64,000 nucleotides of DNA from Streptomyces sp. CB02959 (GTDB lineage: Bacteria; Actinomycetota; Actinomycetes; Streptomycetales; Streptomycetaceae): positions 186,985 through 250,984 of the forward strand of contig NZ_NNBP01000004.1 in assembly GCF_002803155.1 (NCBI RefSeq). The letters run 5' to 3'. Within the stretch, counting starts at the first letter, position 1, and each line of letters opens with the position of its first letter. Of the stretch, positions 1-9,154 are shown piece by piece. The position numbers and the translations under genes are program-made. The notes under the pieces were generated by a model, which saw only the letters and a list, made by a program, of their open reading frames with translations, searched no databases and was not told the DNA's origin.

Positions 1-268
1 CGACACCCGGTGTGATCTGCCAGATGCCCCGGATCTGGCGGCTGTCCGGCGACTCCCACAGCACCTTGCCGGTCACCACCGGGTCACCGGAGACGATCTG
101 TTCGGGGTCGAGGGGCTCCGGCTCCAGATCGGCGTCCGCGAGTCCGGGGACATTCACCACGAATGATGCGGGGGCAGCACCGGCGGCGTCGGCGGCCGGG
201 CCGGAGTCCCCGGCGGTGGTTCCGGGGCCGGTGGCAGGGGTCTGGGGATCAAGCTCGGTAGTTGTCAT
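1..268 (-). CDS. Cupin-like protein, N-terminal part only
   Basis: The reading frame starts at an ATG whose first base is 268 and runs off the left edge, so only the first 89 codons are present. The first ~40 residues are an Ala/Pro/Gly/Thr-rich, probably disordered leader. The following part, with ...VTGKVLWESPDSRQIRGIW..., resembles the start of small DUF861/cupin proteins, where the sentence 'Trp-Gln-Ile-Thr-Pro-Gly' leads into the beta-barrel. No metal-binding histidines are visible because the barrel lies outside the window. It is the third gene of a same-strand run after the PAC2 gene and coaE and begins 23 bp after coaE ends. The cupin call comes from family resemblance only. Confidence 0.5.
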   Translation of the reverse strand, partial: MTTTELDPQTPATGPGTTAGDSGPAADAAGAAPASFVVNVPGLADADLEPEPLDPEQIVSGDPVVTGKVLWESPDSRQIRGIWQITPGV

Positions 269-291
269 GGCGGTGAGGCTATCGTCCGGCC

Positions 292-882
292 TCAGGCACC
301 CCTCAGGCGCTCCCACACCTCGCGGACCTGGGGCTCCAGCGCCTCCAGCGGACCGTCGTTGTCGATCACCAGATCGGCCACGGCCAGCCGTTGCTCGCGG
401 CTGGCCTGCGCCGCCATCCGCTGCGCCGCCTCGTCCTGCGACATGCCCCGCAGCCGCACCAGCCGGTCCAGTTGGGTCTGCGGTGCCGCGTCGACGACCA
501 CCACCAGGTCGTAGAGCGGCGCCAGGCCGTTCTCCGTCAGCAGCGGCACGTCGTGGACCACCACGGCGTCCGGCCCGGCCGACCCTTCGAGTTCAGCCGA
601 CCGCACCCCGACGAGCGGATGCACGATCGCATTGAGCGCCTTGAGCTTCTCCTGGTCGGAGAAGACCAGCGCGCCCAGCTTCGGCCGGTCCAGGGTGCCG
701 TCCGGCGCGAGGACGTCCGCCCCGAATTCCTCGACCACCGCCGCGAGTCCGGGGGTCCCCGGCTCGACGACCTCGCGTGCGATCTTGTCCGCGTCCACGA
801 TCACCGCACCGTACGACGCCAGCAGTCGCGACACTTCACTCTTGCCGGCGCCGATCCCGCCGGTCAGCCCCACCTTCACCAT
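292..882 (-). CDS. coaE: Dephospho-CoA kinase
   Basis: Catalyses the last step of coenzyme A synthesis in the cytoplasm, phosphorylating the 3'-hydroxyl of dephospho-CoA with ATP. The 196-residue protein has the usual family length. It opens with the Walker A motif GGIGAGKS at residues 8-15, followed by the [18 protein letters not shown] segment typical of the CoaE substrate site. The middle LNAIVHPLV stretch and the [13 protein letters not shown] segment are also family hallmarks. The ATG at 882 is chosen because the P-loop must lie close to the N-terminus. The ribosome binding site in front of it is weak. The neighbours on the same strand are the PAC2 gene upstream and the cupin-like gene downstream. 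Confidence 0.96.
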   Translation of the reverse strand: MVKVGLTGGIGAGKSEVSRLLASYGAVIVDADKIAREVVEPGTPGLAAVVEEFGADVLAPDGTLDRPKLGALVFSDQEKLKALNAIVHPLVGVRSAELEGSAGPDAVVVHDVPLLTENGLAPLYDLVVVVDAAPQTQLDRLVRLRGMSQDEAAQRMAAQASREQRLAVADLVIDNDGPLEALEPQVREVWERLRGA

Positions 883-1148
883 GGCCCCACGCTATACGGC
901 CCCTGCCGCGAAACGACGCCCGGGCGCCGCCCCGTACGCAACCGGAGCCACACCGCCCGAAGACGGCCCACCCGCAAACACCTCAGCCCGGAGTCCCACG
1001 GCGAGCCCCACCGGCCCGGGCGTGGGCCACCGGCACGGGACGAGAGGCGACCGGCTGCCCCCGTACAGCCCGCCAACCAGCCTTACTGGGGCGGCAGTTG
1101 GCAGCCGACATCCGGCCTTCCCCTCCAAGCCCCGCCCATCGTCCCGCC

Positions 1149-2102
1149 TCAGATCACGCCCCCGCCGCCCTCGGCCTCGCGCTCCGCCAGGAATTGTTCG
1201 AATTCGCGTCCGATCTCGTCCGCCGACGGGAGTTCCACCGGCTCGGCGACGAGATTGCCCCGGGTCTCCGCCCCGGCCACCGCGTCGTACTGGTGCTCAA
1301 GACCGCTGACCAGGGCGACCAGTTCCTCATCGCCCTCGGAGATCTGCCGCTCGATCTCCTCCTGCGTCCGCAGCGCCTCCGTGCGCAGCGCGTGCGCGGC
1401 GCTCGGCAACACCAGGCCGGTGGCGGCCGTCACCGCCTCCAGAGCGGTGAGCGCGGCGTCCGGGTACGCGGACCGGGCGATGTAGTGCGGCACGTGCGCC
1501 GCCACGCCCAGAACGTCGTGGCCCGCCTCGGCCAGCCGGAATTCGATGAGGGACTCGGCACTGCCGGGCACCTGGGCCTCGTCGAAGAAGCTGCTGTGCC
1601 CCGGCATCAGGTCGGTGCGGTTGCCGTGCGGCGTGAGACCCACGGGCCGGGTGTGCGGAACGCCCATCGGAATGCCGTGGAAGTTGACCGACAGCCGGAC
1701 GCCGAGCCGCTCCACCATCTGCCGGACCGCCGCCGCGAACCGCTCCCACTCGACATCCGGTTCGGGCCCGGACAGCAGCAGGAACGGCGCACCGGTGGCG
1801 TCCTCGACCAGATGCAGTTCGATGCTCGGGGTCTCGTACGCGGTCCAGCGGTGCCGTTCGAAGGTGAGCAGCGGGCGGCGCGCCCGATAGTCGACCAGCC
1901 GGTCGTGGTCGAAGCGGGCCACGACCCGATGCGGCAGGCCGTCCAACAGCCTGTCCACGATCTGATCGCCGGTCTCACCGGCGTCGATGTAGCCGTCGAA
2001 GTGGTACAGCAGCACCAGACCGGCGGAATCCCTGGCAGTGATCGCCTCGACCGCCGCGAGCCCGCTCGGCTCCCATTCGTACAACCCCTGGGGATCCAAC
2101 AC
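1149..2102 (-). CDS. PAC2-family protein
   Basis: A 317-residue cytoplasmic protein of the PAC2 (proteasome assembly chaperone 2-like) family that is universal in actinomycetes. Visible features are the N-terminal [18 protein letters not shown] segment, a central [15 protein letters not shown] motif and the C-terminal acidic helical tail ending [20 protein letters not shown]. Family members bind the proteasome-associated system in other organisms, but the bacterial role is not established. Translation starts at a GTG (first base 2102) preceded by a strong GAGGAGGAG site with an 8-nt spacer. The gene lies 266 bp upstream of coaE. That spacer contains no gene I can support. Confidence 0.88.
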   Translation of the reverse strand: MLDPQGLYEWEPSGLAAVEAITARDSAGLVLLYHFDGYIDAGETGDQIVDRLLDGLPHRVVARFDHDRLVDYRARRPLLTFERHRWTAYETPSIELHLVEDATGAPFLLLSGPEPDVEWERFAAAVRQMVERLGVRLSVNFHGIPMGVPHTRPVGLTPHGNRTDLMPGHSSFFDEAQVPGSAESLIEFRLAEAGHDVLGVAAHVPHYIARSAYPDAALTALEAVTAATGLVLPSAAHALRTEALRTQEEIERQISEGDEELVALVSGLEHQYDAVAGAETRGNLVAEPVELPSADEIGREFEQFLAEREAEGGGGVI

Positions 2103-2384
2103 AGTGACCGCTCCTCCTCATGTCCACAAGCAAGAACGTCCCGCACGGTCCCGGGCATTCCCGCCCCCGCTTTCCCGTCCCGGCTTTCCCGCCCGACGCC
2201 CCCGGTCCCACCCCCGGCCCCACCCTGGCCTGCCCCTGGCCACCCGGCCCGGCAGCGCACCGCCCCTCCTCCCCCTCCCGCAACCCCAGCATTCACGTCA
2301 ATGAACCCCAAGGCCTCCCGGACCAGTTACCGCACCCCGCCACCAGACCGTCCATCGCACCTCAGCCCACCCCCGCGCGAACCC

Positions 2385-2414
2385 TTGACGCCGCTTGGTC
2401 CGTACCTCTACCTT
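2385..2414 (+). promoter_or_regulatory. Candidate promoter of the beta-helix gene
   Basis: A TTGACG -35 element at 2385-2390 and a TACCTT -10 element at 2409-2414 are separated by 18 bp, about 60 bp before the ATG at 2474. It lies in the 371-bp divergent spacer between the PAC2 gene and the beta-helix gene (2103-2473), in which I see no other gene or clear repeat. Confidence 0.45.
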
Positions 2415-2473
2415 CACCACCGCCCCAGCGATTCACATTCCCGCCCAACGTTCATATACGGAAAGGCAGTTGA

Positions 2474-3463
2474 ATGCGCACCGGACCCCTCACCGCCCTC
2501 GCCGCCGCCGCACTCCTGGCCGCCACCACCACGCATGGCGCGCCCACCCCGGCCACCGCCACCGCCCCAGCGACGGCCTCCCCCGCCCGCGTGATCGACG
2601 TCTCGACCGCGCCACAGCTCAAGACCGCCCTCGCCGCCGCCCGCCCCGGCGACACCATCCAGCTCGCCGACGGCACCTACCGCGGCAACTTCTCGGCCTC
2701 CACGGCCGGCAGCGCCACCTCCCGCATCACCCTCACCGGTTCCCCCAAGGCCGTGCTCACCGCCGGCGGCGGCTACGGCCTCCACCTGGACGGGGCGTCC
2801 TACTGGACCCTGCGGGGCCTCACCGTCACCGGCGGCCAGAAGGGCATCGTGATGGACGCCGCGAACGGCGTCGTGATCGATACGGTCACCGTCCACGACC
2901 TGACCATGGAGGGCGTGCACTTCCGTACGTCCAGCAAGGACGGGATCATCCGGAACTCCACCATCCGCGACACCGGCAAGGACGGCCGGGGGATGGGCGA
3001 GGGCGTCTACGTGGGCAGCGCGGGCGGCACGGACGACAAGAGCGACAACGTCCAGATCCTGAACAACACGATCGGCCCGGGCGTCGGCGGCGAGAACGTC
3101 GACGTCAAGGAGGGCACGACCGGCACCAAGATCATCGGCAACACCTTCGACGGCAGCGGACTGACCGGCGCCCACTTCGACGACTCATGGGTCGACATCA
3201 AGGGCAACAAGGTCCTCGTCGAGAAGAACACCGGCGTCCACACCACGAACAACGGCTACGAGACCCACACCCAGCAGCCCGGCTGGGGCTGCGGCACGGT
3301 CTTCCGCGGCAACCGGTCCGACCTGAGCGGGGCGACCGGCGCGGGCCGTTACGGCTTCAACATCACCAACTACCAGGCAGACGACTGCCCGGTCGGCATC
3401 GCGGCCGACAACACGGTCACCGGCGGCCGCGGCACCGCCAACCCGGGAGTCCCGGTCGGCTGA
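2474..3463 (+). CDS. Secreted right-handed beta-helix protein
   Basis: A 329-residue exported protein. It begins with a short signal peptide (MRTGPL, then an Ala/Leu core, cleavage probably near residues 22-35). The rest is a parallel beta-helix of the pectate-lyase-like class, with the diagnostic opening AAARPGDTIQLADGTYRGNF and repeated coils such as ITLTGSP, YWTLRGLTVTGGQKG, GVVIDTVTVHDL, GIIRNSTIRDTG and VQILNNTIG. Polysaccharide lyases and related carbohydrate enzymes share this fold, but I cannot identify catalytic residues, so the substrate is unknown. GGAAAGG at about 2460-2466 serves as ribosome binding site for the ATG. The gene stands alone on the plus strand and converges on rpsA. 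Confidence 0.82.
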   Translation: MRTGPLTALAAAALLAATTTHGAPTPATATAPATASPARVIDVSTAPQLKTALAAARPGDTIQLADGTYRGNFSASTAGSATSRITLTGSPKAVLTAGGGYGLHLDGASYWTLRGLTVTGGQKGIVMDAANGVVIDTVTVHDLTMEGVHFRTSSKDGIIRNSTIRDTGKDGRGMGEGVYVGSAGGTDDKSDNVQILNNTIGPGVGGENVDVKEGTTGTKIIGNTFDGSGLTGAHFDDSWVDIKGNKVLVEKNTGVHTTNNGYETHTQQPGWGCGTVFRGNRSDLSGATGAGRYGFNITNYQADDCPVGIAADNTVTGGRGTANPGVPVG

Positions 3464-3545
3464 GCCACACCCCGGCGAACGATCCAGCACCCGCCCCCGC
3501 TCACGCCCGGACCGATCCGCCGGCCACCGCCCCACGACACGACGA

Positions 3546-3573
3546 AGGCCCGCCCCCCTAAGGGAGCGGGCCT
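3546..3573. terminator. Bidirectional hairpin between the beta-helix gene and rpsA
   Basis: AGGCCCGC (3546-3553) pairs perfectly with GCGGGCCT (3566-3573), with additional C/G pairing inside. It sits between two convergent genes, 48 bp from the end of rpsA. Confidence 0.7.
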
Positions 3574-3620
3574 CACGTCTTCAGCTACCGCAACCGGCTA
3601 GCGCTGACGGTGGGAACCGT

Positions 3621-5132
3621 TCAGCTCTGGCCGCCGGCCAGCTTCTCGCGGAGCGCGGCGAGGGCCTCGTCCGACGCCAGGGCGCCGGAGTTGTCCGCCG
3701 ACTCCGAGGAGTACGAGCCACCGGAGACGTTGCCGCCGCCGCCCTGGCCACCGGCCGCCGGAGCCGCCGCACCCTCGGCCGCAGCCTGCTCGTCGGCCTC
3801 GCGGGACTTGATGACCTGGGCCTGGTGCTGCTCGAAGCGCTGCTGAGCCTCGGCGTACTGGTTCTCCCAGGCCTCGCGCTGCGTCTCGTAGCCCTCGAGC
3901 CAGTCGTTGGTCTCGGGGTCGAAGCCCTCGGGGTAGATGTAGTTGCCCTGGTCGTCGTAGGACGCGGCCATGCCGTACAGGGTCGGGTCGAACTCGACCG
4001 CCGACGGGTCGGCACCGAAGGACTCGTTGGCCTGCTTCAGCGAGAGGCTGATGCGACGACGCTCGAGGTCGATGTCGATGACCTTGACGAAGATCTCGTC
4101 GTTGACCTGGACGACCTGCTCCGGGATCTCCACGTGGCGCTCGGCCAGCTCGGAGATGTGGACCAGACCCTCGATGCCCTCGTCCACGCGGACGAACGCA
4201 CCGAACGGCACCAGCTTCGTGACCTTGCCGGGCACGACCTGGCCGATCTGGTGGGTGCGGGCGAACTGCTGCCACGGGTCTTCCTGGGTCGCCTTGAGCG
4301 ACAGGGAGACGCGCTCGCGGTCCATGTCGACGTCCAGGACCTCGACCGTGACCTCCTGGCCGACCTCGACAACCTCGGACGGGTGGTCGATGTGCTTCCA
4401 GGACAGCTCGGAGACGTGGACGAGACCGTCGACGCCACCCAGGTCCACGAAGGCACCGAAGTTGACGATGGAGGAGACGACGCCGGAGCGCACCTGACCC
4501 TTCTGCAGGGTGGTGAGGAAGGTCTGACGGACCTCGCTCTGGGTCTGCTCCAGCCAGGCACGGCGGGACAGGACCACGTTGTTGCGGTTCTTGTCCAGCT
4601 CGATGATCTTGGCCTCGAGCTCCTTGCCCACGTAGGGCTGAAGGTCGCGGACACGGCGCATCTCGACCAGGGAGGCCGGGAGGAAGCCGCGGAGGCCGAT
4701 GTCGAGGATGAGACCACCCTTGACGACCTCGATGACGGTACCGGTGACGATCCCGTCCTCTTCCTTGATCTTCTCGATGGTGCCCCAGGCACGCTCGTAC
4801 TGGGCGCGCTTCTTCGAGAGGATCAGGCGGCCTTCCTTGTCCTCCTTCTGAAGGACAAGGGCCTCGATCTCGTCACCGACGGCGACGACCTCGTTGGGGT
4901 CGACGTCGTGCTTGATCGAGAGCTCACGGCTCGGGATGACGCCTTCGGTCTTGTAACCGATGTCGAGCAGGACCTCGTCCCGGTCGACCTTCACGATGAC
5001 GCCGTCGACGATGTCGCCGTCGTTGAAGTACTTGATCGTCTCGTCGATCGCGGCGAGGAAAGCTTCCTCGTTACCGATGTCGTTGACCGCAACCTGCGGG
5101 GTGGTGGCGGTGGTCTCGGTGCTGCTCGTCAT
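3621..5132 (-). CDS. rpsA: 30S ribosomal protein S1
   Basis: Binds mRNA at the 30S subunit and helps to start translation. The 503-residue protein has four S1 RNA-binding domains at roughly 33-110, 120-188, 205-277 and 290-365, recognisable by repeats such as GDIVDGVIVKVDRDEVLLDIGYK, GTVIEVVKGGLILDIGLRGFLPAS, GVVSSIVNFGAFVDLGGVDGLVH and GKVTKLVPFGAFVRVDEGIEGLVH. This matches the actinobacterial short form rather than the six-domain form of enterobacteria. The C-terminal ~100 residues are Glu/Gln/Ala-rich and end in a Gly/Ser-rich tail. A consensus promoter lies ~220 bp upstream. The Shine-Dalgarno sequence is weak and distant (GGAG about 14 nt before ATG). The gene is monocistronic in this window. 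Confidence 0.97.
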   Translation of the reverse strand: MTSSTETTATTPQVAVNDIGNEEAFLAAIDETIKYFNDGDIVDGVIVKVDRDEVLLDIGYKTEGVIPSRELSIKHDVDPNEVVAVGDEIEALVLQKEDKEGRLILSKKRAQYERAWGTIEKIKEEDGIVTGTVIEVVKGGLILDIGLRGFLPASLVEMRRVRDLQPYVGKELEAKIIELDKNRNNVVLSRRAWLEQTQSEVRQTFLTTLQKGQVRSGVVSSIVNFGAFVDLGGVDGLVHVSELSWKHIDHPSEVVEVGQEVTVEVLDVDMDRERVSLSLKATQEDPWQQFARTHQIGQVVPGKVTKLVPFGAFVRVDEGIEGLVHISELAERHVEIPEQVVQVNDEIFVKVIDIDLERRRISLSLKQANESFGADPSAVEFDPTLYGMAASYDDQGNYIYPEGFDPETNDWLEGYETQREAWENQYAEAQQRFEQHQAQVIKSREADEQAAAEGAAAPAAGGQGGGGNVSGGSYSSESADNSGALASDEALAALREKLAGGQS

Positions 5133-5351
5133 GTGGGAAAGGGCTCCGGTACGGACATTGAAGTCGTAGGTACTGCTACGCCGAGAGCCCGTATCGCCTC
5201 TGCATCAGACCGGACAGCGTCTAAGGCGCATCCTCCGGACGCCCGGCAAAAGCCGGATCAATCCGAAACGCCTCAAAACCGAGGGGACATTCATACAGAT
5301 GCGAGCGCGGCCTGCTCCGTCCGAGGCGCGCAGGCCCGCAGCGCAACTTGT

Positions 5352-5380
5352 AGCATACGGGGGCAGCCGGGCAGGGTCAA
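5352..5380 (-). promoter_or_regulatory. Consensus promoter of rpsA
   Basis: On the minus strand, TTGACC (5375-5380) and TATGCT (5352-5357) are separated by exactly 17 bp, close to the housekeeping sigma consensus. The predicted transcript has a leader of about 210 nt before the rpsA ATG. The whole rpsA/methyltransferase spacer (5133-5505, 373 bp) holds no other recognisable gene. Confidence 0.65.
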
Positions 5381-5505
5381 TGCGCGAAAGGCGCACACCT
5401 GGGACAGAAGGCCCCATAACCGGCACACGCGATGTTCCGCGAGGCCGTGCGGCCTCACAGTCCCCCGCTGCAACAAGCAGAGCGAAGACTACGACGACGG
5501 GCGCG

Positions 5506-6339
5506 ATGAGCCAATACGCGAAGGACAGCGAACCGGAGGCGACTCGCCGTGATGCCTCGGACACCGAGAGCAGTCGGGCCAGTCGCGGCTGGTGGGACCG
5601 CAATGCGGACGAGTACCAGAGGGAGCACGGCGCCTTCCTCGGGGACGACCGGTTCGTCTGGGGCCCGGAGGGGCTCGACGAAGCGGATGCCGCGCTGCTG
5701 GGGCCGACCGCGGAGCTGAAGGGGCGGCGGATCCTGGAGATCGGGGCCGGGGCGGCGCAGTGCTCCCGCTGGCTGGCGGCCCAGGGAGCGCTTCCGGTGG
5801 CGCTGGACCTCTCCCATCGGCAGCTCCAGCACGCGCTGCGGATCGCCGGCGACGACGGTGACGGCCCGGTGGACCTGGTGGAGGCGGACGCGGGCGCGCT
5901 GCCGTTCCGCGACGGCAGCTTCGACCTGGCCTGCTCCGCCTACGGGGCGCTGCCGTTCGTCGCCGATCCGGTGCGGGTGCTGCGCGAGGTCCGGCGGGTG
6001 CTGCGGCCGGGCGGGCGGTTCGTCTTCTCGGTGACCCACCCGATCCGCTGGGCGTTCCCCGACGAGCCCGGGCCGGAGGGCCTGTCGGTGGGGGCCTCGT
6101 ACTTCGACCGCACGCCGTACGTGGAGCAGGACGAGAACGGGCGGGCGGTGTACGTGGAGCACCACCGGACGCTGGGCGACCGGGTGCGGGACGTGGTGGC
6201 CGCCGGCTTCCGGCTGGTCGACCTCGTCGAACCGGAGTGGCCGGACTGGAACACCCAGGAGTGGGGCGGCTGGTCGCCGCTGCGCGGGCATCTGATTCCG
6301 GGGACGGCGATCTTCGTGTGCACGGCGGACGGGGCGTAA
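5506..6339 (+). CDS. Class I SAM-dependent methyltransferase
   Basis: A 277-residue cytoplasmic methyltransferase of the UbiE/Methyltransf_11 type. The SAM-binding motif I is ILEIGAGAAQCSRWLA (about residues 75-90). The acidic motif II loop VALDLSHRQLQHA and the motif DLVEADAGALPFRDGSFDLACSAYG follow, and then VLREVRRVLRPGGRFVFSVTHP. The N-terminal GWWDRNADEYQREHGAFLG segment is typical of the streptomycete orthologue beside rpsA. The ATG at 5506 (MSQYAKDSE) is chosen because the upstream part of the open frame is low-complexity and lies over the rpsA promoter. The substrate is not known. The gene is divergent from rpsA and is followed 67 bp later by hrpB on the same strand. Confidence 0.88.
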   Translation: MSQYAKDSEPEATRRDASDTESSRASRGWWDRNADEYQREHGAFLGDDRFVWGPEGLDEADAALLGPTAELKGRRILEIGAGAAQCSRWLAAQGALPVALDLSHRQLQHALRIAGDDGDGPVDLVEADAGALPFRDGSFDLACSAYGALPFVADPVRVLREVRRVLRPGGRFVFSVTHPIRWAFPDEPGPEGLSVGASYFDRTPYVEQDENGRAVYVEHHRTLGDRVRDVVAAGFRLVDLVEPEWPDWNTQEWGGWSPLRGHLIPGTAIFVCTADGA

Positions 6340-6406
6340 CGACCCCTGGGCGGACCGTGCCGGGGCGGGCGGCCGGCGCGGGCGGACCGGGCGGCAGACT
6401 GGAGCG

Positions 6407-9010
6407 GTGAGCCTCACCCCTTCGCCGGCCGCGGGTACGCCCGCTGCCGCCCTCGCCCAGCTGCCCGTCCGCAGCGCGCTGCCCGCGCTGCGCAGTGCCC
6501 TCGACACGGTCGGTGCCGCGGTGCTGTGCGCGCCGCCGGGCACCGGCAAGACGACCCTCGTGCCGCTGGAGCTCGCCGGGCTGACCGGCGCGGGGCCGCG
6601 GCGGCGGGTGCTGGTCGCCGAGCCGCGCCGGATCGCGGCTCGTGCGGCGGCCCGGCGAATGGCGTGGCTGCTCGGCGAGCGGGTGGGCGACAGTGTCGGC
6701 TTCACGGTGCGCGGGGAGCGGCGGGCCGGGCCCCGCACGGCGGTGGAAGTGGTGACCACCGGGGTGCTGCTGCAACGACTGCAGCGCGATCCGGAGCTGG
6801 CCGGGGTGGACGTCGTGGTGCTGGACGAGTGCCATGAGCGGCATCTGGACGCCGATACCTGCGCGGCCTTCCTGCTGGACGTGAGGGCGGCGCTGCGGCC
6901 GGAGCTGCAGGTGCTCGCCGCCTCCGCGACGACGGACGCGGAGGGGTGGGCGCGCCTGCTGGGCGGCGACGGGGAGCCGGCTCCCGTGGTGGCGGCGGCG
7001 GGGGTGTCGTACCCGGTGGAGGTCGTGTGGGCGCCGCCGGCGCGGCCGGTCGCGCCGGCGCACGGGATGCGGGTGGATCCCGCGCTGCTGGCGCACGTCG
7101 CCGCCGTGGTGCGGCGGGCGCTGCGCGAGCAGGCCGGTGACGTGCTGTGCTTCCTGCCCGGGGTCGGGGAGATCGCGCGGGTCGCGGGGCAGCTGGGCGG
7201 GGTGGACGCCGAGGTGCTGCAGGTGCACGGGCGGGCGCCGGCCGAGGTGCAGGACGCCGTGCTGGCCGGCGGGGACGGAACCCGCCGGGTCGTCCTGGCG
7301 ACCTCCGTGGCGGAGTCCAGTCTGACCGTGCCGGGGGTGCGGACCGTGGTGGACAGCGGGCTGGCGCGGGTGCCGCGGAGGGACCATGCGCGCGGGCTCA
7401 GCGCACTGGCGACCGTGCGGGCCTCGCGGGCGGCGGGGCGGCAGCGGGCCGGGCGGGCCGGGCGGCAGGGGCCCGGCGTGGTCTACCGCTGCTGGGCCGA
7501 AGGGGAGGACGGGCGGCTGCCGCGCTTCCCGGATCCGGAGATCAGGGTCGCCGATCTGACCGCGTTCGCCCTCCAGGCGGCCTGTTGGGGCGATCCGGCC
7601 GCGAGCGGGCTGGCGCTGCTCGACGCACCGCCGGCCGGGGCGCTGGCCGCGGCCCAGGAGGTGCTGGCGGCGATCGGCGCGGTGGACGCGGCGGGCCGGG
7701 CCACCGGGCGGGGCGTGCGGATGGCGCGGCTCGGGCTGCACCCGCGGCTGGCCCGCGCACTGGTGGACGGCGCGGCGGAGGTCGGGGTGCGGCGCGCCGC
7801 GGAGGTGGTGGCGCTGCTCAGCGAGGAGCCGCCGCGGTCCTACGGGGACGATCTGGCGGCCGCCTGGCGCACCGCGCGGCGGGGCGGCGATGCCTACGCC
7901 GCGCGGTGGCGGCAGGAGGCGCGGCGGCTGGCGTCGGCGGCCGGGGAACCCGCGCGGGAGGACGGCGAGCGGCCGGGGCCGGCGACCGGAGGGCCCGCGT
8001 CCGAGGACGCGGTGGCCGGGCTGATCGCGGCGCTGGCCTTCCCGGAGCGGGTGGCCCGGGCGCGCGGGGCGGGCGGCTACCTGATGGCGTCCGGGACCGG
8101 GGCCGAACTGGCCGGGGCGGAGGCCGGCGGCAGGGCCGGGGACGGGTCGCGGCTGCGGGACGCGGCGTGGCTGGCGGTCGCGGTGGCGGACCGGCCGGTC
8201 ACGGCGGCGTCGGCGCGGATCCGGCTCGCGGCGGTGATCGACGAGGAGACCGCCCGCGCCGCGGCCGGGGCGCTGTACTCCTCCGGGGAGGAGGTGCACT
8301 GGGCCGATGGGGAGGTGGTGGCCCGGCGGGTGACCCGGCTGGGCGCGATCGAACTGGCGGCCCGGCCGCTGACCGCACCGGATCCCGCACTGCTGCGGGA
8401 CGCGGTCGTCGACGGTCTGCGGCGGGAGGGGCTCGGGCTGCTGCGGTGGACGGCCGGGGCGACCGCGGTGCGGCAGCGGATGGCCTTCCTGTACCGGGAG
8501 GTGGGCGCGCCGTGGCCGGAGGTGTCGGACGCGGCGCTGCTGGAGCGCGTCGAGGAGTGGCTGGGGCCCGAGCTGGGGCGGGCGCGGCGGCGGGCCGATC
8601 TGGCGCGGGTGGACGCGGGGCAGGCGCTGACCCGGCTGCTGCCGTGGGCGACTGGTGAGGCGGTGCGTTTCGAGGAGCTGGCGCCGGAGCGGATCGAGGT
8701 GCCGAGCGGGTCCCGGGTGCGTGTGGACTACGACGGTGAGCAGCCCGTACTCGCCGTCAAGCTGCAGGAGTTGTTCGGACTGCGGGAGTCGCCGCGGCTG
8801 GCGGGCGGGCGGGTGCCCGTGGTGGTGCACCTGCTCTCCCCGGCGGGGCGGCCGGCGGCGGTCACGGCGGACCTGGCCTCCTTCTGGCGGGAGGGCTACC
8901 GGGCCGTCCGGGCGGAGTTGCGCGGCCGCTACCCGAAGCATCCCTGGCCGGAGGACCCTTCGACGGCCGAACCGACCCGGCACACCGCGGCTCGGCTGCG
9001 GCGGGGGTGA
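6407..9010 (+). CDS. hrpB: ATP-dependent helicase HrpB
   Basis: A superfamily 2 DEAH-box RNA helicase of 867 residues. Walker A is APPGTGKTTLVPLEL (residues 42-56), Walker B is VVVLDECHERHLDAD (DECH box), and the SAT motif reads ASATTD. The second RecA domain carries FLPGVGEIARVAGQL and the GRAGRQGPGVVYR motif VI. The C-terminal HrpB-specific region ends with the typical RYPKHPWPEDP motif and an Arg-rich tail. The role in bacteria is poorly defined. Translation starts at GTG 6407 after GGAGCG. An internal Ala/Gly-rich insertion near residues 510-535 looks like a linker. Codon use is strongly G-ending (GCG, CGG, GGG), unlike the C-ending liv operon. Confidence 0.93.
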   Translation: MSLTPSPAAGTPAAALAQLPVRSALPALRSALDTVGAAVLCAPPGTGKTTLVPLELAGLTGAGPRRRVLVAEPRRIAARAAARRMAWLLGERVGDSVGFTVRGERRAGPRTAVEVVTTGVLLQRLQRDPELAGVDVVVLDECHERHLDADTCAAFLLDVRAALRPELQVLAASATTDAEGWARLLGGDGEPAPVVAAAGVSYPVEVVWAPPARPVAPAHGMRVDPALLAHVAAVVRRALREQAGDVLCFLPGVGEIARVAGQLGGVDAEVLQVHGRAPAEVQDAVLAGGDGTRRVVLATSVAESSLTVPGVRTVVDSGLARVPRRDHARGLSALATVRASRAAGRQRAGRAGRQGPGVVYRCWAEGEDGRLPRFPDPEIRVADLTAFALQAACWGDPAASGLALLDAPPAGALAAAQEVLAAIGAVDAAGRATGRGVRMARLGLHPRLARALVDGAAEVGVRRAAEVVALLSEEPPRSYGDDLAAAWRTARRGGDAYAARWRQEARRLASAAGEPAREDGERPGPATGGPASEDAVAGLIAALAFPERVARARGAGGYLMASGTGAELAGAEAGGRAGDGSRLRDAAWLAVAVADRPVTAASARIRLAAVIDEETARAAAGALYSSGEEVHWADGEVVARRVTRLGAIELAARPLTAPDPALLRDAVVDGLRREGLGLLRWTAGATAVRQRMAFLYREVGAPWPEVSDAALLERVEEWLGPELGRARRRADLARVDAGQALTRLLPWATGEAVRFEELAPERIEVPSGSRVRVDYDGEQPVLAVKLQELFGLRESPRLAGGRVPVVVHLLSPAGRPAAVTADLASFWREGYRAVRAELRGRYPKHPWPEDPSTAEPTRHTAARLRRG

Positions 9011-9154
9011 GAGCCCGCCGGGCGGGGCGGTCCCGCCGCCGGGCGGACGGCCCCGCGCGCCGCGCTCTCCGGGGGCGGCCGGGCACGTCAACTCCCTTTC
9101 GTGGCGGGTCGTTCGGAGGGTGGGCGGTCGGTTCGTCGGTGTCATGTCTCCACG

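Noticed and set aside
5489..9145. Long minus-strand frame opposite hrpB
   Set aside because: Arg/Pro-rich antisense translation of the helicase gene, with no known motif.
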